The notes: a model not told the origin generated them from the sequence alone. Shown: positions 8,437-16,833, counted from the first letter of the stretch. The stretch: DNA of 26,748 bases from an uncultured Collinsella sp. (GCA_900540985.1 UQIC01000029.1:1-26748), one strand, 5' to 3'. Numbers and translations are program-made.

Positions 8437-9210
8437 CTACATCGCCATTCCGCCGTCGACGCGCACAACCTCACCCGTAATGTAGGCAGCCGCATCACTC
8501 GCCAAAAAGCGCACAACACCGGCCACTTCCTCGGGGCGCGCCATACGCCTCAGGGGAATCTGCTCCTCGCACGCCGCACGTACCTTCTCCGAGAGCTTTG
8601 CCGTCATATCTGTCTCGACAAACCCGGGGGCGACCGCGTTCACTCGTGCGCCGCGGGGCGCAAGCTCGCGCGCTACCGCCTTGGTCAGGCCGATCACGCC
8701 CGCCTTGGAGGCAGCGTAGTTGGCTTGCCCGGCATTGCCCATTAGGCCAACGACCGAACTCATGTTGATGACGCAACCGCCGCGCTGGCGCATAAAGGTC
8801 TTGGTGAGCGCGCGCGTCGTGTTGAACGTGCCTTTGAGATTGACATCGAGCACGCGATCGAAGGCATCGTCGCCCATGCGCATGAGCAGACCGTCGCGGG
8901 TGATGCCGGCATTGTTGACGAGCACCCAGATCGAGCCAAAGTCATTGAGCACGGTCTCGATGCACGCATTGACGGCATCGGGGTCGGCCACGTCACATTG
9001 ATATGCGCGCGCCGTGGCACCAAACGCCTCGCAGGCTTCGCACGTCTCGCGCGCCGCATCGACGCTGCCGGCATAGACGACGGCGATATCAAAGCCGTCC
9101 TCCGCCAGACCGACAGCGCAGGCGCGGCCGATACCGCGTGAGCCGCCCGTGACCAGCGCCACGCGACGTAAGTCGTTGCGCTCGAGCGTGCCGTTGTTCA
9201 AGTTGCCCAT
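8437..9210 (-). CDS. fabG: 3-oxoacyl-ACP reductase
   Basis: This NADPH-dependent short-chain dehydrogenase reduces 3-oxoacyl-ACP to 3-hydroxyacyl-ACP. It has 257 residues, with the cofactor loop TGGSRGIG (21-28), NNAG (99-102), and the catalytic set N124, S152, Y165 and K169. An extra 12 or so residues precede the first strand compared with E. coli FabG. The ATG at 9210 follows AAGGAATG. Its position between fabD and fabF in a full FAS II operon supports FabG rather than another reductase of the family. Confidence 0.95.
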   Translation of the reverse strand: MGNLNNGTLERNDLRRVALVTGGSRGIGRACAVGLAEDGFDIAVVYAGSVDAARETCEACEAFGATARAYQCDVADPDAVNACIETVLNDFGSIWVLVNNAGITRDGLLMRMGDDAFDRVLDVNLKGTFNTTRALTKTFMRQRGGCVINMSSVVGLMGNAGQANYAASKAGVIGLTKAVARELAPRGARVNAVAPGFVETDMTAKLSEKVRAACEEQIPLRRMARPEEVAGVVRFLASDAAAYITGEVVRVDGGMAM

Positions 9211-9240
9211 GTCATTCCTTTCGGGTTATAGCCCTGTGGA

Positions 9241-10167
9241 CTATGCGAGCTCGTCGGCAATAGCTGCGACCTGCTCGGCCGTTTCGCACGAATACACGCG
9301 AACGTCGCTCAGCGTACGCTTGACCAGGCCCGACAGCGTTTTGCCAGGGCCGACCTCAATAAACGTGTCAATGCCTTGATCCTGCAGAGAATGCAGCGTG
9401 TCGACCCAGCGAACGGCATGGCTCACTTGGTTGGCCAAGACATCCGATGCTGTTCGCGGGTCCGCCGGATAGGGCGCCGCCGTCATGTTTGCCATGACCG
9501 GAATCAGCAGCGGAGACGGCGCGTGGCCGGCTTGGATATATGTCGCCAGCCCCTCAGTCGCCTCGGCCATATAGGGGCTATGAAATGCACCCGACACCGC
9601 GACTTTCATAGCGCAGCCGCCAGCCTCTTTTACTAGAACGTCGAGCTCCTGCAGCGCCCCGGGCGCTCCGGCAACAACCGTCTGCTGCGGGCTGTTGTAG
9701 TTGACCGGCCAGCAGTCCTCGCCGGCCCGCGCAGCCAGGTTCTCGACTTGCGCCGCATCGAGCTTGATGACGGCGCGCATGCCGCCCGGATGGCACTCGG
9801 CAGCCGCGGCCATCAGCGCCGCGCGCTCGCACACGAGCTCAAAACCCGCTCGCGTATCGAACGCCCCCGCAAAGGTGAGCGCGGCGACCTCGCCCAGCGA
9901 AAATCCCGCACAGGCGGCAGGCACCACGCCGCGCTCACGCAGGGCGGCAGCCGCTGCCAGGTCATGAACGAACACGCAAGGCTGCGTGTTCATGGTCTGC
10001 GACAGCTCCTCCTTGGAGGCGCTCCGGCACTGCTCACTGGTTCCCGGACGCACCTCGTCGGCGATCGCGAACACCTCAGCAGCCGCCGGCGATGCCTCGA
10101 TCAGGTCGACGCCCATCGCGGGGTGTTGGGCACCCTGGCCGGCGAACAAAAACGCTACGCTACCCAT
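9241..10167 (-). CDS. fabD: Malonyl-CoA:ACP transacylase
   Basis: This loads malonate from CoA onto ACP. It has 308 residues from the ATG at 10167, which overlaps the end of fabK; upstream in-frame sequence to 10269 lies inside fabK and is rejected. The motifs are GQGAQ (10-14), the nucleophile S90 in GFSLGE, R115 for the malonyl carboxylate, and H196 in GAFHSPYM. The residue before the nucleophile is Phe where E. coli has His (GHSLG); non-His residues there also occur in other Gram-positive FabD proteins as far as I recall. Confidence 0.95.
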   Translation of the reverse strand: MGSVAFLFAGQGAQHPAMGVDLIEASPAAAEVFAIADEVRPGTSEQCRSASKEELSQTMNTQPCVFVHDLAAAAALRERGVVPAACAGFSLGEVAALTFAGAFDTRAGFELVCERAALMAAAAECHPGGMRAVIKLDAAQVENLAARAGEDCWPVNYNSPQQTVVAGAPGALQELDVLVKEAGGCAMKVAVSGAFHSPYMAEATEGLATYIQAGHAPSPLLIPVMANMTAAPYPADPRTASDVLANQVSHAVRWVDTLHSLQDQGIDTFIEVGPGKTLSGLVKRTLSDVRVYSCETAEQVAAIADELA

Positions 10168-11099
10168 GCGCACGCACCCTTCAGGACGCGCTCGGCACCC
10201 TCGACCAGATCGTCGACGATTTCGCGTGCGCTCTGGCGTTCGTTGACCATACCGGCAATCTGTCCGCACAAATACGAACCCTCTTCGTAATTACCGTCCT
10301 TGGCGGCCTTGCGAAGCGCACCTGTGCCCATGGCCCCAAGCTCCTCGGCACTTGCGCCCGCCGCCTCACTTTTGGCGTAGGCATTGGTGAAGGGGCTCTT
10401 GAGCGCACGCACCGGATGCCCCGTCGAACGGCCAGTCGCGCGCGTCGAGGTGTCTCCCGCCTTGAGCACCAGCTCCTTGTACTGCTCCGAGACGGTGCAC
10501 TCGTTTGCGACCAGAAAGCGCGTGCCCACTTGTACGCCGGCGGCGCCCAGCATAAAAGCGGCTGCCATGCCGCGACCGTCGGCAATACCGCCGGCTGCCA
10601 CAACGGGGATATCGACCGCGTCGACAACCTGCGGAACGAGCGCCATCGTCGATGTCTCGCCAATATGTCCACCCGATTCGGTGCCTTCGGCAACCACGGC
10701 GGTGGCCCCGCGACGCGCCACGAGACGCGCCAGCGCCACCGAGGCAACGACCGGGATGACCTTGATGCCGGCGTCGTTCCAAGCCTTCATGTACTTGGTG
10801 GGATTGCCGGCACCCGTCACGACGACCGGCACCTGCTCGTCGATCACAACCTGCGCGACCTGGTCGGCAAACGGGCTCATAAGCATGACGTTCACACCAA
10901 AGGGCTTATCCGTCTTGGTACGCAGCTCGTGAATCTGATCGCGCAGCCAGTTGGCGTCGGCATTCATGGCCGCGATAATGCCTAAGCCGCCTGCCTCGGA
11001 CACGGCAGATGCCAGCGAGGCGTCGGCAATCCAGGCCATGCCACCCTGGAACACGGGTTTTTCGATGCCGAGCAGCTCGCAGAGAGGAGTCTTGAGCAT
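10155..11099 (-). CDS. fabK: FMN-dependent enoyl-ACP reductase II
   Basis: This flavoprotein performs the last reduction of the elongation cycle and replaces FabI; FabK enzymes are known to be insensitive to triclosan. It has 314 residues with a TIM-barrel nitronate-monooxygenase-like layout: PVFQGGMAWI near the N-terminus, VVVTGAG in the middle, and ESGGHIGE with H145, matching the essential histidine of pneumococcal FabK. AAGGIADGRG and GTRF complete the FMN-binding phosphate region. The start is 2 bases after the acpP stop, and the end overlaps fabD. A nitronate monooxygenase is the alternative, but position between acpP and fabD makes FabK far more likely. Confidence 0.94.
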   Translation of the reverse strand: MLKTPLCELLGIEKPVFQGGMAWIADASLASAVSEAGGLGIIAAMNADANWLRDQIHELRTKTDKPFGVNVMLMSPFADQVAQVVIDEQVPVVVTGAGNPTKYMKAWNDAGIKVIPVVASVALARLVARRGATAVVAEGTESGGHIGETSTMALVPQVVDAVDIPVVAAGGIADGRGMAAAFMLGAAGVQVGTRFLVANECTVSEQYKELVLKAGDTSTRATGRSTGHPVRALKSPFTNAYAKSEAAGASAEELGAMGTGALRKAAKDGNYEEGSYLCGQIAGMVNERQSAREIVDDLVEGAERVLKGACAWVA

Positions 11100-11101
11100 C
11101 G

Positions 11102-11338
11102 CTACTTCTCCAATGCCGCCTCGACCGTATCGGCGAACTCGCCGACCGTCTTGGGATTCTCCTCGGTATCGAGCTCAATGCCAAACTCGTCCTCAACGGC
11201 AACGAGGATCTCGACGGTGCCCAGACTGTCGAGACCGATCTCCTCGAGCGTGGACTCGGGCTTCATCTCAACGTCGTCAAGACCGGCGGTCTCGCGGATA
11301 ACGTCGCAAACGCGCTCGAAGGTCTTCTGATCTGCCAT
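11102..11338 (-). CDS. acpP: Acyl carrier protein
   Basis: This small acidic four-helix protein carries growing acyl chains on a phosphopantetheine arm. It has 78 residues, with the attachment serine S38 in GLDSLGTVE. AAAGGAGA precedes the ATG at 11338. It lies between fabH and fabK, where ACP is found in the streptococcal cluster. Confidence 0.97.
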   Translation of the reverse strand: MADQKTFERVCDVIRETAGLDDVEMKPESTLEEIGLDSLGTVEILVAVEDEFGIELDTEENPKTVGEFADTVEAALEK

Positions 11339-11390
11339 GGTAGTTCTCCTTTGTTTGTGCCCTAGGGGCGTTTTTATTTCCTATGTGCGA

Positions 11391-12350
11391 CTACTTCCAG
11401 CGAAGTAGATAGCCACCTATATCCAGACCGGCGCCAAATCCAACGAGGGCGATGGTGTCGCCCGCATTCAGTGCATCGGTACGTGCCAGCCGGTCAAGCG
11501 CAAAGGGAATGCAGGCGCTCGAAATGTTGCCGGTCTCGCGCAGCGTTCGAACCACGCGCTCGCCTGGCACGCCGAGGCGCTTGACCGCCTGACTCAGGAT
11601 TCGTTCGTTAGCCTGATGGAATACAAAATGATCGATGTCTTCGACCGAAATGCCCGCATCGATCGCAAGCTTATGGACCGTGTCGTAGATGGCATTGACG
11701 CCGAACTTGAACACGCGGCGGCCATTCATGGACAGCACGCTCTCACTATCTGCGGAGTCCTTAAACGGCGAGGTGCCGATCAGACCGGGAACGCGCAGCG
11801 TTTCGACGTCGGGCGCCGTCGAAAGCTCGACGGCAAGGGGGCTGTCTCCCCCAGCTTCTATCGCTGCAGCACCCGCGCCGTCACCAAAGAGCACGCACGT
11901 GGTGCGGTCTGTCCAGTCAAGCGCGCGCGTCATCTGCTCGGCAGCAACGACAAGCACATGCTTGGCTCGTCCTCGGGCGATATAGCCCTCGGCGACATCG
12001 AGCGCAAATACGAAGCCGGCGCAGGCCGCCGAGACATCGAAGGCAGGGCACGTCGCGCCCAGACGCTCGGCAACGGCACATGCCTCGGCGGGAACGAGAT
12101 GGTCACCCGTTGTCGTCGAGCAGACGATCAGATCCAGCTGGCTCGCGTCGATTCCGGACACCTGGAGTGCCCGCTCGCTCGCTGCCACGGCAAGATCGTC
12201 GAGCGACTCGGTGGTGCAGACATGGCGGCTCTTGATACCTGTGCGCGTAAAAATCCACTCATCCGAGGTATCGAGGAACTCGGACAGCTCGTCATTGGAA
12301 ACACTGCGCTTAGGAAGCGCCGAGCCTGTTCCAAGAATCGTGAAACCCAT
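11391..12350 (-). CDS. fabH: 3-oxoacyl-ACP synthase III, initiation enzyme
   Basis: This condenses a starter acyl-CoA with malonyl-ACP to begin fatty-acid synthesis. It has 319 residues from the ATG at 12350, which follows a near-perfect AAAGGAGG; an in-frame extension to 12407 runs through the promoter and operator region and is rejected. The catalytic triad is C110 (in SAACAGF), H245 (in HQANER) and N275 (in ETGNISSA). It is the first gene of the ten-gene operon, so control at its promoter sets the output of the whole pathway. Confidence 0.96.
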   Translation of the reverse strand: MGFTILGTGSALPKRSVSNDELSEFLDTSDEWIFTRTGIKSRHVCTTESLDDLAVAASERALQVSGIDASQLDLIVCSTTTGDHLVPAEACAVAERLGATCPAFDVSAACAGFVFALDVAEGYIARGRAKHVLVVAAEQMTRALDWTDRTTCVLFGDGAGAAAIEAGGDSPLAVELSTAPDVETLRVPGLIGTSPFKDSADSESVLSMNGRRVFKFGVNAIYDTVHKLAIDAGISVEDIDHFVFHQANERILSQAVKRLGVPGERVVRTLRETGNISSACIPFALDRLARTDALNAGDTIALVGFGAGLDIGGYLLRWK

Positions 12351-12366
12351 CACTAACCTCCTTTGA

Positions 12367-12385
12367 GTTGTTGACGTGTTTACAT
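12367..12385. promoter_or_regulatory. Candidate operator 1 of the fab operon
   Basis: The sequence GTTGTTGACGTGTTTACAT lies in the fabH leader just before its ribosome site. It matches the second copy 48 bases away in 18 of 19 positions. The core is an imperfect dyad. The cognate regulator is unknown. Confidence 0.6.
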
Positions 12386-12395
12386 CGACCAAGAG

Positions 12396-12422
12396 AGGAT
12401 AGCGCATTTCAGTCGTTGTTGA
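12396..12422 (-). promoter_or_regulatory. fabH: Candidate fabH operon promoter
   Basis: On the minus strand a TATCCT -10 (12396-12401) lies 15 bases after a weak TCAACA -35 (12417-12422). The same -10 sequence occurs in the strong str promoter of this window. The -35 overlaps operator 2, and operator 1 lies just past the expected start point. Confidence 0.4.
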
Positions 12423-12433
12423 CGTGTTAACAT
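12415..12433. promoter_or_regulatory. Candidate operator 2 of the fab operon
   Basis: GTTGTTGACGTGTTAACAT is the second copy of the repeat, with an imperfect dyad around GTTGACGTGTTAAC (10 of 14 positions symmetric). It overlaps the candidate -35 of fabH and also lies upstream of divergent birA, so one regulator could affect both. Confidence 0.6.
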
Positions 12434-12527
12434 TAAATTGTCCAAATGCGACAAAGGCTTCACATTGTGTCTATCTCTCGACACCATTGCGCGATTGCCT
12501 TAATTAACTTAGGAGGTAGCAGCTGTT

Positions 12528-13304
12528 ATGGATTCTCGTTTAACGATAGTCGACGTAACCGGATCGACCAACGATGACCTGCTCGAAGCAGGGAAACAGG
12601 GAGCGCCGCACGGCACAGGACTTGCCGCCCGGGCTCAGACAGCAGGACGCGGCCGACGCGGCCACAAGTGGGATTCAACCGCCGGCAACCTATTGCTTTC
12701 GATTGTCCTGCGTCCATGCGTTAATCCTGCAAAGTACTCTGGTCTTGCCGCCGTCAGCGGCCTAGCTGTGCTCGAGGCACTCGAGGCGCAAGGTCTTGCT
12801 AACGAGATCGGCCTCAAATGGCCCAACGACCTTGTCGCGCGAGGACGCAAGCTCGGCGGCATTCTGGTCGAGGCGGCACGCGACAACAAAGGCATGCCCT
12901 TCGCCGTCTGCGGCATTGGTGTCAATGTGAACTATGTGCCCTCGGAGGTTCCCGATGGCGGCTTGCCGGCAATCGGTCTCTCGGATCTCAACGAGAACGT
13001 TCCCGCCGTCGATGTGTTACTCAAGGAGGTCAATCACACCGTCGTAAACGCTGTGGATGCGTGGGCAGAGCGCCTCAACGCCATGGAAGAAAACGCCGGA
13101 CCGCTCGCGCCCGTCCACGGCGAATATATCAGTCACCTCAATTGGATTGGGGAGCACGTTATCGCCCGTTCCCCTGCCGGTGACGAGCTGGCACGCGGCA
13201 TCTTTAAAACCGTCGATGCCTTTGGTCGCGCGCGTATCGAAACGGAAGGCGGCTTGCGATCCTTCCATTTTGAGGAGGCATCGCTGCGCCCCTTGAGCGA
13301 ATAG
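12528..13304 (+). CDS. birA: Biotin--[acetyl-CoA-carboxylase] ligase, catalytic-only
   Basis: This activates biotin with ATP and attaches it to the lysine of AccB. The 258-residue protein has GRGRRGHKW (40-48), the biotinyl-adenylate loop; KWPND (97-101); and KLGGIL (108-113), plus the C-terminal SH3-like domain around residues 210-255. There is no N-terminal helix-turn-helix, so unlike E. coli BirA it is not expected to repress transcription. AGGAGGT at 12511-12517 supports the ATG at 12528. It is the only confident plus-strand gene in the window and diverges from the operon encoding its substrate. Confidence 0.95.
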   Translation: MDSRLTIVDVTGSTNDDLLEAGKQGAPHGTGLAARAQTAGRGRRGHKWDSTAGNLLLSIVLRPCVNPAKYSGLAAVSGLAVLEALEAQGLANEIGLKWPNDLVARGRKLGGILVEAARDNKGMPFAVCGIGVNVNYVPSEVPDGGLPAIGLSDLNENVPAVDVLLKEVNHTVVNAVDAWAERLNAMEENAGPLAPVHGEYISHLNWIGEHVIARSPAGDELARGIFKTVDAFGRARIETEGGLRSFHFEEASLRPLSE

Positions 13305-13351
13305 GGCACCGCAGCCACCTACTCGGCAGCAATACCCGGCAGCCCAAAGCC

Positions 13352-13400
13352 ATCATTCAAAACAAAAGAGCCCCGCTACCAAAATGGCAGCGGGGCTCTG
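13352..13400 (-). terminator. Intrinsic terminator after rpsJ
   Basis: AGAGCCCCGCT at 13367-13377 pairs with AGCGGGGCTCT at 13389-13399, an 11-bp perfect stem with an 11-base loop. On the minus strand it is followed by TTTTGTTTTG. It ends the str operon. On the plus strand there is no T run, so it is a poor terminator for convergent birA. Confidence 0.9.
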
Positions 13401-13420
13401 TAAGCTATGAGCGATATCGC

Positions 13421-13729
13421 TTAGAGCTTGATGTCGATGTCGACGCCAGCGGGGAGGTCGAGACGCATGAGCGAATCAACGGTGCCCGAGGTGGGGTCGA
13501 GGATGTCGATGAGGCGCTTGTGGGTGCGCATCTCGAACTGCTCACGGGAGTCCTTGTTCACGTGCGGCGAGCGGATAACCGTGTACAGGTTGCGCTCGGT
13601 GGGCAGGGGGACAGGACCGGAAACGCGAGCGCCGGTCTTCTGAGCGGTCTCGACGATGAGCTTCGCGGACTGATCGACGACCTCGTGATCATAGCCCTTG
13701 AGGCGAATGCGGATCTTCTGGGTAGCCAA
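13421..13729 (-). CDS. rpsJ: 30S ribosomal protein S10
   Basis: S10 is a small-subunit protein that also serves as NusE in antitermination. The protein has 102 residues, full length, with the expected RIRLKGYDH start and the LPTERNLYTVIRSPHVNKDSREQFE loop region. The start codon is TTG at 13729, preceded by GGAGG. It is the last gene of a str-type operon and is followed by a strong terminator. In many bacteria rpsJ instead heads the S10 operon with rplC next; here it is cut off from it. Confidence 0.97.
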   Translation of the reverse strand: MATQKIRIRLKGYDHEVVDQSAKLIVETAQKTGARVSGPVPLPTERNLYTVIRSPHVNKDSREQFEMRTHKRLIDILDPTSGTVDSLMRLDLPAGVDIDIKL

Positions 13730-13789
13730 CTTAAACCTCCAAAGAGTGCGAGAGATGTTCTCGCGGATTACGTAACAGGGAGCTCGAAC

Positions 13790-15889
13790 TTAGGCGTTCT
13801 TGCTCATGACCTCGTCCACGATGGACTTGGGCGCGGGCTCATAAGAGTCGAACTGCATCGTGTAGGATGCACGGCCCTGGGTCTGGGAGCGAAGGTCGGT
13901 AGCGTAACCGAACATCTCGCCCAGCGGCACCTTGGCACGGATGAGCTTGCTGTTCTTGCGATCCTCCATACCCTCGATCTTGCCGCGGCGACCGGAGAGG
14001 TTGCCCATAACGTCGCCCATGTACTGCTCGGGGGTCTCGACCTCGACAGCCATGATCGGCTCGAGCAGCTGCGGGTCGGACTTCTTGAGGGCGTCCTTGA
14101 TAGCCATGGAACCGGCGATCTTGAAGGCAGCCTCGGAGGAGTCGACCTCGTGGTAAGAACCGTCGAACAGGGTGACCTTAACGTCGAGGACCGGGAAGCC
14201 GGCGATAACACCGGTGTTCAGGGCCTCCTGGATGCCCTTGTCGATGGACGGGATGTACTCCTTGGGCACGACGCCGCCGACGATAGCGTTGACAAACTCG
14301 TAGCCGAAGCCCTCCTCCATCTTCTCGAGCTTGATGACGGCGTGACCGTACTGACCGCGACCACCGGACTGGCGGACGAACTTGCCCTCAGCCTTCTCGA
14401 CGTCGTGACCAGCGGTCTCGCGGTAGGCAACCTGGGGCTTACCGACGTTAGCGTCAACCTTGAACTCGCGGAGCAGACGGTCGACGATGATCTCGAGGTG
14501 CAGCTCGCCCATGCCGGCGATGATGGTCTGGCCGGTCTCGTGGTTGGTGGACACCTGGAAGGTCGGGTCCTCCTCGGCGAGCTTGGTCAGAGCCAGGGAC
14601 ATCTTGTCCTGCTCGGCCTTGGTCTTGGGCTCGATGGCAACGTCGATAACGGGCTTAGCGAACTCGATCTTCTCGAGGACGATCTCCTTGCCCTCGGCGC
14701 ACAGGGTGTCACCGGTGGTGGAGTTCTTGAAGCCGACGCAAGCGACGATGTCGCCGGCGGCAGCGTCGTCACGGTCGATACGCTCAGCGGCGTTCATCTC
14801 GAGGATGCGGCCGAGGCGCTCGCGCTGACCGTTGGAAGCGTTGACCACGTAGGAGCCGGACTCGGCGCGGCCGGAGTAAACGCGGACATAGGTGAGCTTA
14901 CCGACGAACGGGTCGGTCATGATCTTGAAGACCAGGCCGGAGAAGGGCTCGTCGAAGGAAGGATGACGCTGGATCTCCTCGCCGGTGTCCGGATCGGTAC
15001 CGGTGACGGCCTCAACGTCGAGCGGGCTGGGCAGGTAGTCGACGACAGCGTCGAGCAGCTCCTGAACGCCCTTGTTCTTGTAGGCGGAGCCCACGAAGAC
15101 GAGGTTGAGCTCGTTGGCCAGAACGCCCTTGCGCAGAGCAGCCTTGAGCTCCTCGACGGTGAAGTCCTCCTCCATGAGGATCTTCTCCATGAGCTCGTCG
15201 TCAAAGCTGGCAGCAGCGTCGAGGAGCTCCTCGCGCTTGGTGGCAGCGATGTCGGCAAACTCAGCCGGGATCTCGTCCATCGGCTCGGGGTAGGTCATGC
15301 CCTTCTCGTCGGCCTTGAAGTCCCATGCAGTCATGGTGACCAGGTCGATGACGCCCCAGAAGTTATCCTCGGCACCCATCGGGACCTGAGCGGCCACGGC
15401 GTTAGCGTCGAGACGATCCTTCATGGTCTCGATAGCGTTGAAGAAGTCAGCGCCCACGCGGTCATACTTGTTGATGAAGGCGATGCGGGGGACGTTGAAG
15501 GTAGAAGCCTGACGCCAAACGGTCTCAGACTGGGGCTGAACGCCGGCAACGGCGTCGAAGACGGCGACAGCGCCATCGAGGACGCGCAGGCAGCGCTCGA
15601 CCTCGGCGGTGAAGTCAACGTGGCCCGGGGTGTCGATGATCTGGATGCGGTAGTCCTTACCGTCCTTGTTCCAGAAGCACGTGGTAGCAGCGGAGGTAAT
15701 GGTTACGCCGCGCTCCTGCTCCTGAACCATCCAGTCCATGGTGGCAGCGCCCTCATGGACCTCACCGATCTTGTGGGTCTTACCGGTGTAGTAAAGAATA
15801 CGCTCGGTCGTGGTGGTCTTACCGGCATCGATGTGGGCCATGATGCCGATGTTACGGGTATCGGAAAGCTTGTACTTAGGCTTAGCCAT
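13790..15889 (-). CDS. fusA: Elongation factor G
   Basis: This GTPase drives tRNA-mRNA translocation and, with RRF, ribosome recycling. It is full length at 699 residues: P-loop AHIDAGKTT (18-26), switch I around GVTITSA (61-67), DTPGH (86-90), and NKYD (140-143), where most EF-G proteins have NKMD. Domains II-V follow normally. The ATG at 15889 follows AAGGAA, 19 bases after the rpsG stop. A 6-bp hairpin (13748-13764) lies in the 60-base gap to rpsJ, where tuf is found in many other genomes. Confidence 0.98.
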   Translation of the reverse strand: MAKPKYKLSDTRNIGIMAHIDAGKTTTTERILYYTGKTHKIGEVHEGAATMDWMVQEQERGVTITSAATTCFWNKDGKDYRIQIIDTPGHVDFTAEVERCLRVLDGAVAVFDAVAGVQPQSETVWRQASTFNVPRIAFINKYDRVGADFFNAIETMKDRLDANAVAAQVPMGAEDNFWGVIDLVTMTAWDFKADEKGMTYPEPMDEIPAEFADIAATKREELLDAAASFDDELMEKILMEEDFTVEELKAALRKGVLANELNLVFVGSAYKNKGVQELLDAVVDYLPSPLDVEAVTGTDPDTGEEIQRHPSFDEPFSGLVFKIMTDPFVGKLTYVRVYSGRAESGSYVVNASNGQRERLGRILEMNAAERIDRDDAAAGDIVACVGFKNSTTGDTLCAEGKEIVLEKIEFAKPVIDVAIEPKTKAEQDKMSLALTKLAEEDPTFQVSTNHETGQTIIAGMGELHLEIIVDRLLREFKVDANVGKPQVAYRETAGHDVEKAEGKFVRQSGGRGQYGHAVIKLEKMEEGFGYEFVNAIVGGVVPKEYIPSIDKGIQEALNTGVIAGFPVLDVKVTLFDGSYHEVDSSEAAFKIAGSMAIKDALKKSDPQLLEPIMAVEVETPEQYMGDVMGNLSGRRGKIEGMEDRKNSKLIRAKVPLGEMFGYATDLRSQTQGRASYTMQFDSYEPAPKSIVDEVMSKNA

Positions 15890-15908
15890 GTTAGTTCCTT
15901 ACCTTAAC

Positions 15909-16382
15909 TTACCAACGATAGTGAGAGAACGCGCGGTTGGCCTCGGCCATCTTGAAGACGTCCTCACGCTTCTTGACGGAAGCGCCCAGGCCGTTGGAAG
16001 CGTCGAGGATCTCGTTGGCGAGACGCTCGGCCATGGTCTTCTCCTTGCGAGCGCGGGAGAAGTTGACGATCCAGCGGATACCCAGAGCGGTGGAACGACG
16101 GGAGTTGACCTCCATCGGGACCTGATAGGTAGCGCCACCGACACGCTTGGGCTTAACCTCGAGCGTGGGCTTGACGTTGTCCATAGCCTTCTTGAAGGTA
16201 GCGAGAGCGTCGCCACCCTCGGACTTCTCGGCAACGATCTCGAAAGCGGTGTAAACGATGCGCTCAGCGGTGGCCTTCTTGCCGTCAAGAAGGACCTTGT
16301 TGATGAGCTGAGTCACCAGGCGGTTGTTGTAAACGGCGTCAGGCTGAACCTCACGACGATTAGCTGCTGCACGACGCGGCAT
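15909..16382 (-). CDS. rpsG: 30S ribosomal protein S7
   Basis: S7 is the primary assembly protein of the 30S head domain. It has 157 residues, full length, from MPRRAAANRREV to the usual aromatic and basic C-terminus. The ATG at 16382 follows AAGGAGAT. It lies 73 bases after rpsL. In E. coli S7 autoregulates this operon at the rpsL-rpsG junction; whether the short imperfect hairpin in this gap does so here is not clear. Confidence 0.98.
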   Translation of the reverse strand: MPRRAAANRREVQPDAVYNNRLVTQLINKVLLDGKKATAERIVYTAFEIVAEKSEGGDALATFKKAMDNVKPTLEVKPKRVGGATYQVPMEVNSRRSTALGIRWIVNFSRARKEKTMAERLANEILDASNGLGASVKKREDVFKMAEANRAFSHYRW

Positions 16383-16455
16383 GTGAAATCTCCTTAAGTG
16401 TCTACCGTGCGGCGCTTAGGCGGCACACGGCAAAAGTATCAAAACGTTATCTGGC

Positions 16456-16833
16456 TTATTTGGCCTTGGGGCGCTTAGCACCGTACTTGGAACGGGCCTG
16501 CATACGGTTCTGGACCGGAGCAGCGTCGTAGGCGCCACGGATGACGTGATAGCGGACACCAGGGAGGTCACGGACACGACCGCCGCGGACGAGCACGATG
16601 GAGTGCTCCTGCAGGTTGTGGCCCTCACCCGGGATGTAAGCAGTAACTTCGATGCCGTTGACGAGGCGAACACGGGCAACCTTACGAAGAGCCGAGTTCG
16701 GCTTCTTGGGGCTCGTGGTGAAGACGCGGGTGCACACGCCGCGCTTCTGGGAGTTGTGCTGCAGAGCAGCGTTCTTGGACTTCTTGGGCACGGAACGACG
16801 GCCCTGGCGAACCAGCTGGTTAATAGTAGGCAA
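16456..16833 (-). CDS. rpsL: 30S ribosomal protein S12
   Basis: S12 sits at the decoding centre and controls accuracy. The protein has 125 residues with the universal TTSPKKPNSALRK loop (K43 present) and the GGRVRDLPGVRY loop. In that second loop residue 88 is Arg (codon CGT at 16570-16572), where E. coli and most bacteria have Lys. The start codon is TTG at 16833, preceded by GAAGGAG. It is the first gene of the str operon, with a strong promoter about 100 bases upstream. Confidence 0.97.
   Translation of the reverse strand: MPTINQLVRQGRRSVPKKSKNAALQHNSQKRGVCTRVFTTSPKKPNSALRKVARVRLVNGIEVTAYIPGEGHNLQEHSIVLVRGGRVRDLPGVRYHVIRGAYDAAPVQNRMQARSKYGAKRPKAK

Noticed and set aside
11360..11385. GCCCTAGGGGC followed by T residues as a terminator
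   Set aside because: The T run is on the plus strand, where no gene would need it. On the minus strand it lacks a T run and lies inside the fabH-acpP operon.
13520..15907. A 795-codon open frame antisense to fusA
   Set aside because: Same cause: the mirror of EF-G codon bias, with a repetitive Leu/Asp/Val/Gly composition.
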